The notes: generated by a model not told the origin, from the letters alone. 64,000 nucleotides of DNA from an uncultured Paraprevotella sp. (GCA_947177395.1 CAMWUI010000009.1:1-64000), one strand, 5' to 3'; shown: positions 18,814 to 28,124, counted from the first letter of the stretch. Made by a program: numbers and translations.

Positions 18814-19872
18814 TTATTTAACCCATTGCAAATGGTATTCTCCTTCAGGTATATTAGGGGTTGTCGCCAGTATGTCCGCAATTTGCCATCCCCGTGAATC
18901 GTGCCAGGCTTGCAGGTAACGCCCGGGGAACACCCGTCCGTCCGATGTGTAAAGAGGTTTGAACAGTCCGGGGCGCAGGCGGATTACATAGTCTCGCAGT
19001 TCTTTGAATGCTTTCTTCGTATCTTCGCCCGGTTCGCGGGGCAACAGCAATTCCATGTCGCAGGCATAATCCGCCTTGATGTGAAGCAGGAATGTGAAAC
19101 TCACCGACGGTGCTTCCCCGGGGATTATATCGCAATTGATGGTATTGGCAAAAAAAGACATGCCGGCCGAAATTTTGTTTACCCACGAACCGTCTAAGAC
19201 TATGAATGGAGCCTGGAACGAGAAGAAATCAGGATAGGACCACTCATGCCGAATCACCGTAGGCCGCCCCTTTTCGTAATGGAAGAACCATGGAGTGCCG
19301 GAAACGACGAAATCCATATACCAATGGGGATCGTGCAACATGACGACATTGCCCTCAAACCAAGTAGGAACACCTTGCCGGATTGTGCCTTTTTGTGGAG
19401 TGAACTTATCTACTATCTTCTGATAAAACACGGTGTCTTCTTGTCCGTCTTTATCAAGTAGTGCTTTTAAAGTCAAGAACGGGAATCCCCAGACACCGCG
19501 CATTTTCTGGGCTTTTTTTACCGGACAAGTTGCCAATGGGGAATTTGCGAGTATAAACTTCCCCATGAGCGGCCAGACAGAATCATTCTGTGAAAAATGC
19601 GGAGCCCGCTTTGGGGTATTCATCGTGCGGTAGAACCGTTCTTTCATTTCCGGCACCGGAACGGTGTCCAGATGAAACAAGCGTAGCATGCTATTATCTC
19701 GGTTGGAATGGAAGCAGTACCGGAATACCGCATCCTTGTCCATGCGTTGGGGGTAGTGAATCCCCTTGGCATCCAAGTCCTTCCAAAGAAATTCAAAAGC
19801 CTTTTGGGCGGAAACGCGCCATGGCATCATTATTATGCCGAGCATGCAAATCAACAGATTTATCTTTTCCAT
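18814..19872 (-). CDS. Exported protein of an unrecognised Bacteroidetes family (paralogue 3 of 3)
   Basis: The 352-residue protein has a signal peptide ('LLICMLGIIMMPWRVSAQ'). I do not recognise a named domain. Its C-terminus ('LLLPREP', then 'LYTSDGRVFPGRYLQAW', then 'GWQIADIL') matches the C-termini of the next two genes upstream, so the three are paralogues. Internal features include 'HDPHWYMDFVVSGTPWF' near 195. It is the last gene of the tandem set, 66 bases after the second one. The ATG at 19872 is chosen because it starts the signal peptide directly. Confidence 0.75.
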   Translation of the reverse strand: MEKINLLICMLGIIMMPWRVSAQKAFEFLWKDLDAKGIHYPQRMDKDAVFRYCFHSNRDNSMLRLFHLDTVPVPEMKERFYRTMNTPKRAPHFSQNDSVWPLMGKFILANSPLATCPVKKAQKMRGVWGFPFLTLKALLDKDGQEDTVFYQKIVDKFTPQKGTIRQGVPTWFEGNVVMLHDPHWYMDFVVSGTPWFFHYEKGRPTVIRHEWSYPDFFSFQAPFIVLDGSWVNKISAGMSFFANTINCDIIPGEAPSVSFTFLLHIKADYACDMELLLPREPGEDTKKAFKELRDYVIRLRPGLFKPLYTSDGRVFPGRYLQAWHDSRGWQIADILATTPNIPEGEYHLQWVK

Positions 19873-19938
19873 GATGATTAAATTTATATCCATTTTTTAG
19901 AAGACATGATGTCGTCTAATTGTTTCTTGCAGTTGAAT

Positions 19939-20946
19939 TTAATACTTTTCCTTTCTACGGCTCTTTAATATATTGAATTTAGTATACCAGTTCCTGTCCT
20001 GTCTTGGCAAAGAGCCTTTACGGAGAAATTCCCAATTCTCTTGTACCATCAGGTAGTCCGTGAATCTCCATCCTTCCTTACTATATTCTCCATGATAATA
20101 ACGGCCGGGAAGCAAACGCCCGTCTGACGTATACATGGGTGTGAACAATTTGTAGGGAATGGCTTTTATGGCCTTGCGCAATTCTTTTATCAGCATTTTC
20201 TGTCTGGTTGTAGGCTCCTTAGGCAATAACAGCCGGAAACCGTAAGTACCGTTCTTTTCTTTCGTCAACAGGAAATCTATCTCCTCCCGTCCTTTAAAGT
20301 CCGGATCTCTTTTAATATGGCGATGCACGTCGTGGGTAAACAACAGCATTTCCTGGTACAAAGTAAATCCCCAGTCCTCATACAGGGCATGTTCATAGAA
20401 GGCGACCTCACGTGTGTAGTCGCTTTGGTCTTGCCGCGGAAGACGATCACCGGACTCTTTCACTCCCCGGCGTATATCCATACATCTTCCCCAAGGCGAA
20501 ACCATATAGGTCATATAGGGGCGGGGAAGGTTCAGGTATGCTACCTGGCCGTCCAGCCATGTGGCCAATGCAGCCCCGGAAGGAGAAACACCATATTTTA
20601 GTTTCAGTTGTTCCATCATTTGTGTTGCCCTTGCCCTGTCCGGTGCCGCAATACTGTCCAACACCATAACGCTCTGTCCGTCTATCTGTTCCGTATTCCA
20701 ATAAAAACGTCCATCGGTTATTTCACAGAACATGGAATCCACCTTTTGTGGGTAGTCTACCCACATGCCCCAGAAGCCCTGCTGATGGCGGATGACGGGA
20801 TTTTCAGTGTGTGTGACGGATTCCTTTATTACATAAAAGACATCTGACATCTCTTTTTCCGGGACAAGCGGCCAGTCTGCTTTGGAGGAAGCAGGTGAAC
20901 ACAACGACAGTCCACATAAGTACATGGTAAAAAGACTACGCCTCAT
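19939..20946 (-). CDS. Exported protein of the same unrecognised family (paralogue 2 of 3)
   Basis: The 335-residue protein starts with a short signal peptide ('MRRSLFTMYLCGLSLCSPAS'). The C-terminal block 'LLLPKEP', 'MYTSDGRLLPGRYYHGEY', 'GWRFTDYLM' is shared with its two neighbours. 'VAYLNLPRPYMTYMVSPWG' near 165 corresponds to 'DFVVSG' and 'DFTVSPYLS' in the paralogues. The start at 20946 leaves 28 bases after the preceding stop. A longer frame reading into the upstream gene lacks a credible signal sequence. Function unknown. Confidence 0.75.
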   Translation of the reverse strand: MRRSLFTMYLCGLSLCSPASSKADWPLVPEKEMSDVFYVIKESVTHTENPVIRHQQGFWGMWVDYPQKVDSMFCEITDGRFYWNTEQIDGQSVMVLDSIAAPDRARATQMMEQLKLKYGVSPSGAALATWLDGQVAYLNLPRPYMTYMVSPWGRCMDIRRGVKESGDRLPRQDQSDYTREVAFYEHALYEDWGFTLYQEMLLFTHDVHRHIKRDPDFKGREEIDFLLTKEKNGTYGFRLLLPKEPTTRQKMLIKELRKAIKAIPYKLFTPMYTSDGRLLPGRYYHGEYSKEGWRFTDYLMVQENWEFLRKGSLPRQDRNWYTKFNILKSRRKEKY

Positions 20947-20974
20947 GCCGATAATAACTATAGGTGGTGTGACT

Positions 20975-22078
20975 TTATTCTGTTGTCCATTCCAATTTAT
21001 GTTTTTCATAGAACGACAAAGGGGAGAAATCCTGTATTCCGTCTTTGGCCTTCGGGTCAAAACGGGAATAATCTATAAAAGTCCATTTGCCGTCCGGAGC
21101 ATAAGAAGCGTAGACGTAGCGAGCCGGGAAGATGCGCCCGTCAGATGTGTACAGGTAGCGGAAACACCATCGGGGAAACCTATCCACCGTCTCTTGCAAA
21201 TCCGCCAGCAAATACTTTTGGTTATCGGTCAGTTCTTGGGGGAGCAAAGGGTAAATGGTGATACCGCCGTTCTCTTCCGTCACCAACAGCAAGGAAAACT
21301 TCTCTTTGGCATACGCTTTTCTGTTGCTCTCTGCCCAAGTTCGGTTTACATCATGTGAGAAAAACATCTGTTCATAATCAATCCGGTCTATCCAATGCCC
21401 GTCGGTAACGATACGTTTTAGATTCCGTGCCTCATCATCGTATGTTTGGTTTGAGAACTTCATGGACATCTCTTGTCCGGATACGATGCCTTGCTTCACC
21501 GGAGTGAAAGAAAGGTAAGGAGAGACGGTGAAGTCCATATAAAAGACCGGTTGCTCCAACTCTCCGATGAGGCCGGTGTACCAAGCGGCCGGTATGATAT
21601 TCCCCTTACCGTACTTTTTAGCAAGGGCATGGCGCATCTTCGTGGCCGCTATCGTGTCACCGCTATAATTGTTTAATGCATACAAGGTCAAATAGCGTTG
21701 TTCTCTACCGGTCCTGTCTTCCAGCGCTTCTCCAACCCACCACCCCTGCCAATCAAGGTTGTTTGCAAGCAGGGGACAAGAGGAAAGGACATCCTTTCCC
21801 ACCAGCAAGTTCGCTTTCCCTTTTAAGTCGCAATTTTGCGGGAGTGTCTGTTCCCCCTTTGTAAGGGTGGCATAGAATCCATTTTTCATCTCCTCAACTG
21901 TTACCCGTTTCAATGAAGGATAGGGAAATGTTTCTTCTTTGGGTATTTGTCCTTTTGGGCCGTGCCTGTAGGTTTTCCATGCAGGTTGCGCATTCACTGT
22001 ATAAGATGCAGAGAAGAATAGTATACATGTGATTATACAATGTATACTATAATTTTTATCACGTTTATTAGTTGCCAT
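20975..22078 (-). CDS. Exported protein of the same unrecognised family (paralogue 1 of 3)
   Basis: The 367-residue protein starts at 22078, followed by a hydrophobic signal ('IHCIITCILFFSASYTVNAQ'). The C-terminal block 'YPLLPQELTDNQK', 'YLYTSDGRIFPARYVYASY', 'KWTFIDYSRF' is shared with the two genes behind it. It is the first gene of the set. A promoter with both boxes (22118-22148) lies upstream, with repeats just beyond. No enzyme motif is evident. The family's invariant C-terminal motif can be summarised as YTSDGRxxPxRY followed by a Trp and an Asp-Tyr. Confidence 0.77.
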   Translation of the reverse strand: MATNKRDKNYSIHCIITCILFFSASYTVNAQPAWKTYRHGPKGQIPKEETFPYPSLKRVTVEEMKNGFYATLTKGEQTLPQNCDLKGKANLLVGKDVLSSCPLLANNLDWQGWWVGEALEDRTGREQRYLTLYALNNYSGDTIAATKMRHALAKKYGKGNIIPAAWYTGLIGELEQPVFYMDFTVSPYLSFTPVKQGIVSGQEMSMKFSNQTYDDEARNLKRIVTDGHWIDRIDYEQMFFSHDVNRTWAESNRKAYAKEKFSLLLVTEENGGITIYPLLPQELTDNQKYLLADLQETVDRFPRWCFRYLYTSDGRIFPARYVYASYAPDGKWTFIDYSRFDPKAKDGIQDFSPLSFYEKHKLEWTTE

Positions 22079-22117
22079 AAGTATATCTTTGGAGGTTATC
22101 TTATTTAGGTGATGTGA

Positions 22118-22148
22118 CAAATTTAGATTTTAGTAAGATAACTACAAA
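22118..22148 (-). promoter_or_regulatory. Promoter of the three-paralogue operon (TTTG-N19-TAAATTTG)
   Basis: On the minus strand, TTTG (22148-22145) is followed after 19 bases by TAAATTTG (22125-22118), a full match to the Bacteroidetes consensus. The predicted start near 22111 gives a leader of about 33 bases to the ATG at 22078. Confidence 0.75.
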
Positions 22149-22158
22149 ACAAAAGACT

Positions 22159-22308
22159 GTTTCATTTGTTTCATTTTGAAAGAAATTTTTCTTTGGAATG
22201 AAACGGACTGTTTAAACGTTTGGTATATAGTAAATAATGAGCTTCGCTTTTGTGTTGTTTCATTTGTTCTATTTTATAAGGCAAATTGAAAAACGAAACA
22301 AATGAAAC
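22159..22308. repeat. Cluster of GTTTCATTT 9-mers upstream of the three-paralogue promoter
   Basis: GTTTCATTT occurs as a tandem pair at 22159-22176, again at 22257-22265, and on the other strand at 22300-22308; a one-mismatch copy is at 22196-22204. GTTTCATTTGTT (22257-22268) and AACAAATGAAAC (22297-22308) form a 12-bp inverted repeat. The first copy begins 10 bases upstream of the -33 box. This repeat cluster and the adjacent terminator account for the gene-free stretch 22079-22417. Confidence 0.7.
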
Positions 22309-22330
22309 AAAGAATCTATTCTGTGAAGAC

Positions 22331-22365
22331 AAAAAAGCGGGCGAACCGATGAATGGTCCGCCCGC
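22331..22365 (-). terminator. Rho-independent terminator of secDF
   Basis: GCGGGCG (22337-22343) pairs with CGCCCGC, and an inner ACC/GGT pair extends the stem. On the minus strand it is followed by TTTTTT. It lies about 50 bases after the secDF stop. Confidence 0.85.
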
Positions 22366-22417
22366 AAGTTATCTGTTCAATGCAGGAGAAATATCTCCTG
22401 ACTGATGAAGTTGCATT

Positions 22418-25400
22418 TTAGTTCTTCTGTTCCTCTTCTTTGATTTTACGTCCCATCGTCAGGTAAGCGATAGGAGCGGCCAAGAAGATGGAAGACAACG
22501 TTCCGAATACCACACCCAGCATCATGGCGAAAGCAAAGCTACGGATGCTGTTTCCGCCGAATGCGAAGATGATAATCAATACAAGGAGCGTAGAGATAGA
22601 GGTATTCAGCGTACGGGACAACGTTGTGTTCAGTGAGTCGTTGAACAACTGCTGACGTTCGCGCTTGGGATAGAGACCCAGATATTCGCGGATACGGTCG
22701 AACACCACCACCTTGTCATTGATGGAGTAACCGATAGCGGTCAGGATGGCACCGATGAATGTCTGGTCGATTTCCAGTGAGAAACCGATCCAGCCCCAGC
22801 AAGCAGCATAAGCACCGATGATAAGCAGGGTGTCGATACACAGAGCTACGACAGAACCGACTGAGAAGGCCACGTTGCGGAAGCGGATCAGGATGTACAG
22901 GAAAATTGCAATCAGAGCCAGTGCAACGGAGATATATGCACCGCGGGTGATGTTCTCGGCGATGGACGGACCTACTTTCTGAGAACTGATGATAGAACCT
23001 CCGGCACGTTCGTCACGGTTGATGAAAGTGCTCAGTTCCAAATCTTCGGACAGCAGTTTGCCGTTCTTCAGCGCCGTGTACAACTTGGCTTCGATTTCAG
23101 TGTCGATTTCAGAACCGTTCTCGGCGATGCGGTAGTTGGTTGAGATGCGGAGAGTCTTCTTGTCCGAACCGATGGCGATAACCTGTGTGTTGGCCTCTTC
23201 GAAACTGTTGGCCAACAAGTCTCTTACGGTTTCAGGTTCTACCTCTTTCTCGAATACGACCATGAAGTTACGGCCGCCGGTGAAGTCGATACTCTGACTC
23301 AGACCGCGGACACCCCAGAAGGCCAGGCTGGCAACAGCCAGAATGCCGAATGCGGTGAAAGACTTCTTGTAGTTGCCCATGAAATTGAACCGGGTCTCGC
23401 GGAACAACTTCTGAGAAATGGCTGTCGTGAACGTCAGGTTCAGCCATTTATCTTTGCCCATGCGATTTTCATAAACCAGACGGGTAAGGAATACTGCCGT
23501 GAAGAATGAAACGACGATACCGATAATCAGAGTCGTGGCGAATCCGCGGATAGGACCTGTACCGAAATTAAACAGGATGATACCCGTAATAATAGAGGTA
23601 AGGTTGGAGTCGAAGATGGCGGAGAAAGCATTGGAATAACCGTCAGCCAAAGCTGCGCGCGTATTTTTGCCGGCACGCAATTCTTCTTTGGTACGTTCGT
23701 ATATCAATACGTTGGCGTCTACTGCCATACCTAAAGACAACACCATACCGGCGATACCGGACATTGTAAGGGCTGCCTGGAAAGATGCCAGGATACCGAG
23801 CGTGAAGATAAGGTTCACGATCAGGGCTCCGTTGGCCACCATACCCGGTTTGAAACCATAGATGGCGCACATGTAGAACATCAGCAGTACGAAGGCCACG
23901 ACAAAGGAAATCATACCTTGTTTGATAGACTCCTGTCCCAGTGTAGGACCTACGAATTCGTCGGCTACGATGTGGGCGGGAGCAGGCATCTTACCGCTCT
24001 TCAACACGTTGGCCAAGTCGCGGGTATCTTCCGGTGTAAAGTTACCGGTAATCTGTGAGCGTCCGCCGGAAATCTCGCCGTTTACTCTTGGTGCGCTGTA
24101 TACATAGCCGTCCAATACGATGGCGATGGCGCGGTCTATGTTGGCGCCGGTTAAAGCAGCCCAACGGCGTGAACCGTCGGTGTTCATGTTCATGCTCACA
24201 CAGGGATGTCCGTGGTCGTCGAAGTCGTCTTTTGCTTCCACGATAACGTCACCTTCCAGCGGGGCGCGGCCGTTGCGTTCCGTAACACGGATGGCATACA
24301 GTTCGAAGATTTCACCGCCTGCGCCGGCCATAGAGGCCTTGACGCCCCATTTCAAACTCAGGTCACGGGGCAGCAGTTCTTTTGCGGCCGGTGTCTGGAG
24401 CAGACTGTCGATGACAGCCATATCGCGCTTGCCGGCATAACCGACCACGCAGCCGTAGTCGCCCGGAACCAGTTGCAGGCGTGAGAGCAAAGGATGTTCC
24501 TTATGCAATCTTTCCATCGTGGCTGCATCAGCTGTGCCGGTTGCGGGCTGTCCCTTGCTGGCTTTGATGGCATCGGCTACGTTGATGGTGGCTACGGTCG
24601 AATCCTCTTCAGCCTGGACTTCTGCCACTTCTGCAGTGTCATCGGCTGTTTCCTCCGTTTCCTCTTCTATTGTTTCCGTTGCGTCCAGGCTTGCCAGTTT
24701 GCTGTCCAGCTGCTGCAGGAACGGAGTCGCTTCCTGGCTTTTGTACGTTTCCCAGAATTCCAGGTTCGCGCTTCCTTGCAACAGTTTGCGCACGCGCTCG
24801 GGCTCTTTGATACCCGGCAGTTCCACCATGATACGTCCCATCTGGCCCTCGATAGCCTGGATGTTGGGCTGTGCCACACCGAAACGGTCGATACGGGTAC
24901 GAAGCACGTTGAACGAGTTGTCCACAGCCGCTTTTACTTCGCTTCTCAGCACACGTTCCACTTCCGCGTCGGTGCTTTTGGTCGTAACCTGTCCCTTCAG
25001 CTGTTGCGTGGCGAATAATTCTGCCAGATTACCGTTCGGAACCAACTGTTTGTAGTGTTTGACAAACAGTGTAATAAAATCACTCTGGCTCGCCATGGCC
25101 TCTTTGCTGGCCTCGTCGATAGCCTGGTTGAAGTTGGCGTCGGTCTTGTGGTCCGCCAGTGCCTTCACCACGTCAGGTACAGACACTTCGAGGATCACGT
25201 TCATACCGCCTTTCAGGTCCAGACCCAAGCCGATTTCCATTTCGCGGCACTGCTTGAGAGTGTAGGACCCCAGCCATATTCTTTCGTTCATGAGGGAGTC
25301 CGTGTAACGTTGTCCCGCTTCTTCTCCCTGTGTACGTGCTATTTCGGCGGCTTTGCCGTCATAATAGCTGGTCACACCGGTGAACGACAGATAGAAGATG

Positions 25401-25453
25401 CAGACAAGGGTTAGCAATAACGCGAAAACCTTAACAAATCCTTTGTTTTGCAT
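22418..25453 (-). CDS. secDF: Protein translocase subunit SecDF (fused)
   Basis: The 1011-residue protein joins SecD and SecF, as is usual in Bacteroidetes. SecD starts with one membrane helix and 'GLGLDLKGGMNVILEV' (about 75-90). It carries an acidic insert (about 264-290), the P1 region, then 'FVGPTLGQESIKQG' and five helices. SecF begins near 690, with 'SIDFTGGRNFMVVFEKE' near 720 and 'AIGYSINDKVVVFDRIRE' near 915. The complex uses the proton gradient to pull secreted proteins across the inner membrane. It has its own -7 box (25510-25517) and terminator and appears monocistronic. Confidence 0.97.
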   Translation of the reverse strand: MQNKGFVKVFALLLTLVCIFYLSFTGVTSYYDGKAAEIARTQGEEAGQRYTDSLMNERIWLGSYTLKQCREMEIGLGLDLKGGMNVILEVSVPDVVKALADHKTDANFNQAIDEASKEAMASQSDFITLFVKHYKQLVPNGNLAELFATQQLKGQVTTKSTDAEVERVLRSEVKAAVDNSFNVLRTRIDRFGVAQPNIQAIEGQMGRIMVELPGIKEPERVRKLLQGSANLEFWETYKSQEATPFLQQLDSKLASLDATETIEEETEETADDTAEVAEVQAEEDSTVATINVADAIKASKGQPATGTADAATMERLHKEHPLLSRLQLVPGDYGCVVGYAGKRDMAVIDSLLQTPAAKELLPRDLSLKWGVKASMAGAGGEIFELYAIRVTERNGRAPLEGDVIVEAKDDFDDHGHPCVSMNMNTDGSRRWAALTGANIDRAIAIVLDGYVYSAPRVNGEISGGRSQITGNFTPEDTRDLANVLKSGKMPAPAHIVADEFVGPTLGQESIKQGMISFVVAFVLLMFYMCAIYGFKPGMVANGALIVNLIFTLGILASFQAALTMSGIAGMVLSLGMAVDANVLIYERTKEELRAGKNTRAALADGYSNAFSAIFDSNLTSIITGIILFNFGTGPIRGFATTLIIGIVVSFFTAVFLTRLVYENRMGKDKWLNLTFTTAISQKLFRETRFNFMGNYKKSFTAFGILAVASLAFWGVRGLSQSIDFTGGRNFMVVFEKEVEPETVRDLLANSFEEANTQVIAIGSDKKTLRISTNYRIAENGSEIDTEIEAKLYTALKNGKLLSEDLELSTFINRDERAGGSIISSQKVGPSIAENITRGAYISVALALIAIFLYILIRFRNVAFSVGSVVALCIDTLLIIGAYAACWGWIGFSLEIDQTFIGAILTAIGYSINDKVVVFDRIREYLGLYPKRERQQLFNDSLNTTLSRTLNTSISTLLVLIIIFAFGGNSIRSFAFAMMLGVVFGTLSSIFLAAPIAYLTMGRKIKEEEQKN

Positions 25454-25509
25454 TTTGATTTAATTATTTTGATATTATTGTTTGTTATGCAGAATAAGCA
25501 ACAAGGGCA

Positions 25510-25517
25510 CAAATATA
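25510..25517 (-). promoter_or_regulatory. Likely -7 box of secDF
   Basis: The minus strand reads TATATTTG (TAnnTTTG). The predicted start near 25503 lies about 50 bases before the ATG. No good -33 box is visible. Confidence 0.5.
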
Positions 25518-25568
25518 ACACTTTTTTCACATAGAAGGCGGAAATCCTGAAATTAATTTGATTTTAGC

Positions 25569-26654
25569 TTATTTTTTACGTCTGTATAAATGGGTAAACA
25601 AGGGATAATGGTCCGACGTTCCGATGCTCTTGTCCACCCGAGTGGCATAGGACGTCCAGTCGTCCGAGAAAAGAATGTGGTCGATGCGTACATAAAAGCC
25701 TTTCTGATTATAGGACACTCCCAGGCCGTTTCCGGACTGTTCGAAGGCGCTAGTCAGTGAAGACGCCAGTCTGTGGCAGGCATACGAGACGGGAGAGTCG
25801 TTGAAGTCTCCGCACACGATGGCGGAGGAGCATCCGCTGTTGCGGATATAATTCACGACAGAGTCCACTTCCGGTGCCCGTATGGCACTGACTTTTGCCA
25901 TTTTGACAATCAGCCTGCGGGCTTCCTTATCTATTTTCTTCCGTTCCGGTTCCTTCAGCATGTCCTTGTATTGCTCCCTGTCATCCGGTGTCAGTTTGTA
26001 AGATTCAAAATGATTGTTGACAAACAGCACGGTATCTCCCTCGTACAGCAGGCGGTAGGCGACGCTTCCGTTCGTTGCCGAATGGTATCGTATGCGTTCC
26101 GCCGACAGGATGGGGAACTTGGAATAGCATATCTCACGTTGTTTGTTTTCGTTTTCGATGCGCAGGCTGTGGTATCCCTTTCGGGTAAATGCGGCGTCCA
26201 GTTCTTCCTGAGGAAGATGGCCGCCGGTGACGGCCTCCTGCAAGGCTATAATGTGTGCTTCGCTGCGGATAAGGTAGTCGAGTACGAGAGAGTCGCCCCG
26301 TGTGCCGATTTGCTGGTTGTTGAATCCGTGAACATTGAACGTCAGTATTTTGATGGCGTCAGCCGGGGCTTGTGAAGGCCAGTTGACAGGACAATAAGCC
26401 CGTAAGGAAGGATAGCAAAGAATCAGACCGGCCAGTGAAATCCATACGTAACGGATATGGAAGACAAGCCAGAAGAGCAGAAACAGAAGGACGGCTGTGA
26501 GAAACAAAGGAAACAACAATCCCCAGAGCGACATGCGGGGCCATTCGACGGGATTGACCCACGGACTATAGGCGCACAGCAGCAGAAAGAGTACCGTGAC
26601 GATGTTGGCTCCTGCTATGAACTGGTATATTATGGCTCTGATTTTTGTCAGCAT
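25569..26654 (-). CDS. Endonuclease/exonuclease/phosphatase (EEP) family membrane protein
   Basis: The 361-residue protein has two to three N-terminal membrane helices (about 10-85). An EEP domain follows: 'KILTFNVHGFN' (about 105), 'IIALQEAV' with the catalytic Glu, 'FVNNHFES', 'VCGDFNDSP' (about 290) and 'IDHILFS' with 'SDHYPL' at the end. All the metal and catalytic positions of the fold are present. The substrate is unknown. Its ATG overlaps the rhomboid stop codon (TAATG), so the two are translationally coupled. Confidence 0.9.
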   Translation of the reverse strand: MLTKIRAIIYQFIAGANIVTVLFLLLCAYSPWVNPVEWPRMSLWGLLFPLFLTAVLLFLLFWLVFHIRYVWISLAGLILCYPSLRAYCPVNWPSQAPADAIKILTFNVHGFNNQQIGTRGDSLVLDYLIRSEAHIIALQEAVTGGHLPQEELDAAFTRKGYHSLRIENENKQREICYSKFPILSAERIRYHSATNGSVAYRLLYEGDTVLFVNNHFESYKLTPDDREQYKDMLKEPERKKIDKEARRLIVKMAKVSAIRAPEVDSVVNYIRNSGCSSAIVCGDFNDSPVSYACHRLASSLTSAFEQSGNGLGVSYNQKGFYVRIDHILFSDDWTSYATRVDKSIGTSDHYPLFTHLYRRKK

Positions 26655-27589
26655 TACCGTTGGCTGGCGTCAAAGAGTTTACGCTTTTCTTCTTCTGTCA
26701 GACTGGTGTAGCCGGACTGCTTTACCTTTTTAAGTATACGGTCTATCTCTTCCTCATGTTCCCGTTTGCGGGCATTGTATTCATAGTCCTGATTCCGTTC
26801 GTTTTTGCTGTATACGTCCATGTGCGGACGTCCGGGGCGGGAAAAGCGGTGGAAGAAGTTTCTGAATGAGTCGCCGAACCGGCGGGACGAATGGCGGTTG
26901 AAGGGATTGTTGCCGTTGTTGCGCCAGTGCAGGATGAGCAGCAGACCGAACAGCATGCCGCCCAGATGAGCGAAATGCGCCACGCCGTCGTTGGATGAAG
27001 ACAAGGCGGAGAACAGTTCGATGGCCGCATATCCCACTACAAAGAATTTGGCTTTGATGGGAACCGGCAACGGGAAGATGAACAGGCTTTCGTTCGGGAA
27101 CGTCATGCCGAATGCCAGCAGGATGCCGTATACCGCTCCGGAAGCTCCGACCGTGGTCCATACATTGAGGAAGTCGGCCATGTCCACGATGACTCCGTTC
27201 CAGTTGACCTGATCATATAGGCTCAGTCCTTTGTAGATATAAGTGAGGTATTGTACGCCTTCCTGCATCAGGCCGGCGCCCACCCCGCATACTATATAAT
27301 AAAAGAGGAAACGCTGCGGTCCCCATACGTTTTCCATGATGCGGCCGAACATCCAGACGGCAAACATGTTGAACAGGATGTGGCTGAGGTCGGCGTGCAT
27401 GAACATATAGGTGAACAACTGCCATATCTTGAAATCGGAGGCCAGGAAAAAGTGAAGTCCCAGTGTGTCCGAGAGATTGATGTTGTAGCGGTATCCTACG
27501 AACTTGGCCAGGAAAAACAGCAGGTTTATTATGATGAGGTTCTTCGTCACGGGCGGAGTGCTCGAATGGTAGGAATTGGCAAATTGCAT
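26654..27589 (-). CDS. Rhomboid family intramembrane serine protease
   Basis: The 311-residue protein has six membrane segments. 'HADLSHILFNMFAVWMFG' matches the rhomboid HxxxN region. The catalytic Ser is in 'VGASGAVYGILLAFGM' (about 145), and the partner His is in 'HFAHLGGMLFG' (about 207). A positively charged, coiled C-terminal tail follows. The start at 27589 is preferred because the longer frame begins upstream of a -7 box-like TATTTTTG (minus strand, 27633-27626), which would give a start near 27618. It is coupled to the EEP gene. Confidence 0.93.
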   Translation of the reverse strand: MQFANSYHSSTPPVTKNLIIINLLFFLAKFVGYRYNINLSDTLGLHFFLASDFKIWQLFTYMFMHADLSHILFNMFAVWMFGRIMENVWGPQRFLFYYIVCGVGAGLMQEGVQYLTYIYKGLSLYDQVNWNGVIVDMADFLNVWTTVGASGAVYGILLAFGMTFPNESLFIFPLPVPIKAKFFVVGYAAIELFSALSSSNDGVAHFAHLGGMLFGLLLILHWRNNGNNPFNRHSSRRFGDSFRNFFHRFSRPGRPHMDVYSKNERNQDYEYNARKREHEEEIDRILKKVKQSGYTSLTEEEKRKLFDASQR

Positions 27590-27715
27590 GATTATATCGT
27601 TTGTTATAAATATGGTTACAGACAACAAAAATACGTATTTATTCTAAAAAGAGAGGATAAAAAGACAGGATTACAACTTTTTTTTCATGAAAAGTGATAC
27701 TTTTTTAAGAAAAGA

Positions 27716-27746
27716 TTTGTAATTCTATTTAGAATCTTTAAATTTG
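27716..27746 (+). promoter_or_regulatory. Promoter of the HU gene (TTTG-N19-TAAATTTG)
   Basis: TTTG at 27716-27719, 19 bases, TAAATTTG at 27739-27746: a full Bacteroidetes consensus. The predicted start is about 27753, 31 bases before the ATG. Confidence 0.8.
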
Positions 27747-27783
27747 CCTTTGGTATATACACTATTTTAAACAGTATATTGTT

Positions 27784-28056
27784 ATGAACAAAACAGAACT
27801 TATCAATGCCATTGCTGAAGGTGCAGAATTGAGCAAGGCAGATGCGAAGAAAGCCCTGGAGGCTTTTATGTCGGCATTAACGGGTGCGCTGAAAGGCGGT
27901 GACAAAGTGGCTTTAATCGGTTTCGGTACTTTCTCGGTAGCGGACAGACCGAGCCGTACCGGTATTAACCCCAGAACTCAGGAACAGATTTCCATTCCGG
28001 CCAAGAAGATTGTGAAATTCAAGGCTGGTGCGGAATTGGATGATGCTATCCAGTAA
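27784..28056 (+). CDS. HU family DNA-binding protein
   Basis: The 90-residue protein begins 'MNKTELINAIAEGAELSKAD' and contains 'VALIGFGTFSVADRPSRTG' and 'NPRTQEQISIPAKKIVKFKAG'. These are the dimerisation helices, the beta arms with the conserved GFGTF, and the Pro-containing arm tip of HU. It binds and bends DNA as a dimer. It has its own strong promoter and terminator, so it is a single-gene unit. Confidence 0.96.
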   Translation: MNKTELINAIAEGAELSKADAKKALEAFMSALTGALKGGDKVALIGFGTFSVADRPSRTGINPRTQEQISIPAKKIVKFKAGAELDDAIQ

Positions 28057-28091
28057 CAAAAGGATATACCTCATTTTATGTAATAAAAAGA

Positions 28092-28121
28092 GGGGGAGCG
28101 TGCGACGCTTCCCCTTTTTTT
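28092..28121 (+). terminator. Rho-independent terminator of the HU gene
   Basis: GGGGGAGCG (28092-28100) pairs with CGCTTCCCC (28106-28114, one G-T pair) around a 5-base loop and is followed by seven T residues. Confidence 0.9.
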
Positions 28122-28124
28122 ATT

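Noticed and set aside
18690-18881. 63-codon minus-strand frame between the ATPase and the paralogue set
   Set aside because: It overlaps the end of the 18814-19872 gene and one of the 33-bp repeats; no signal, domain or promoter supports it.
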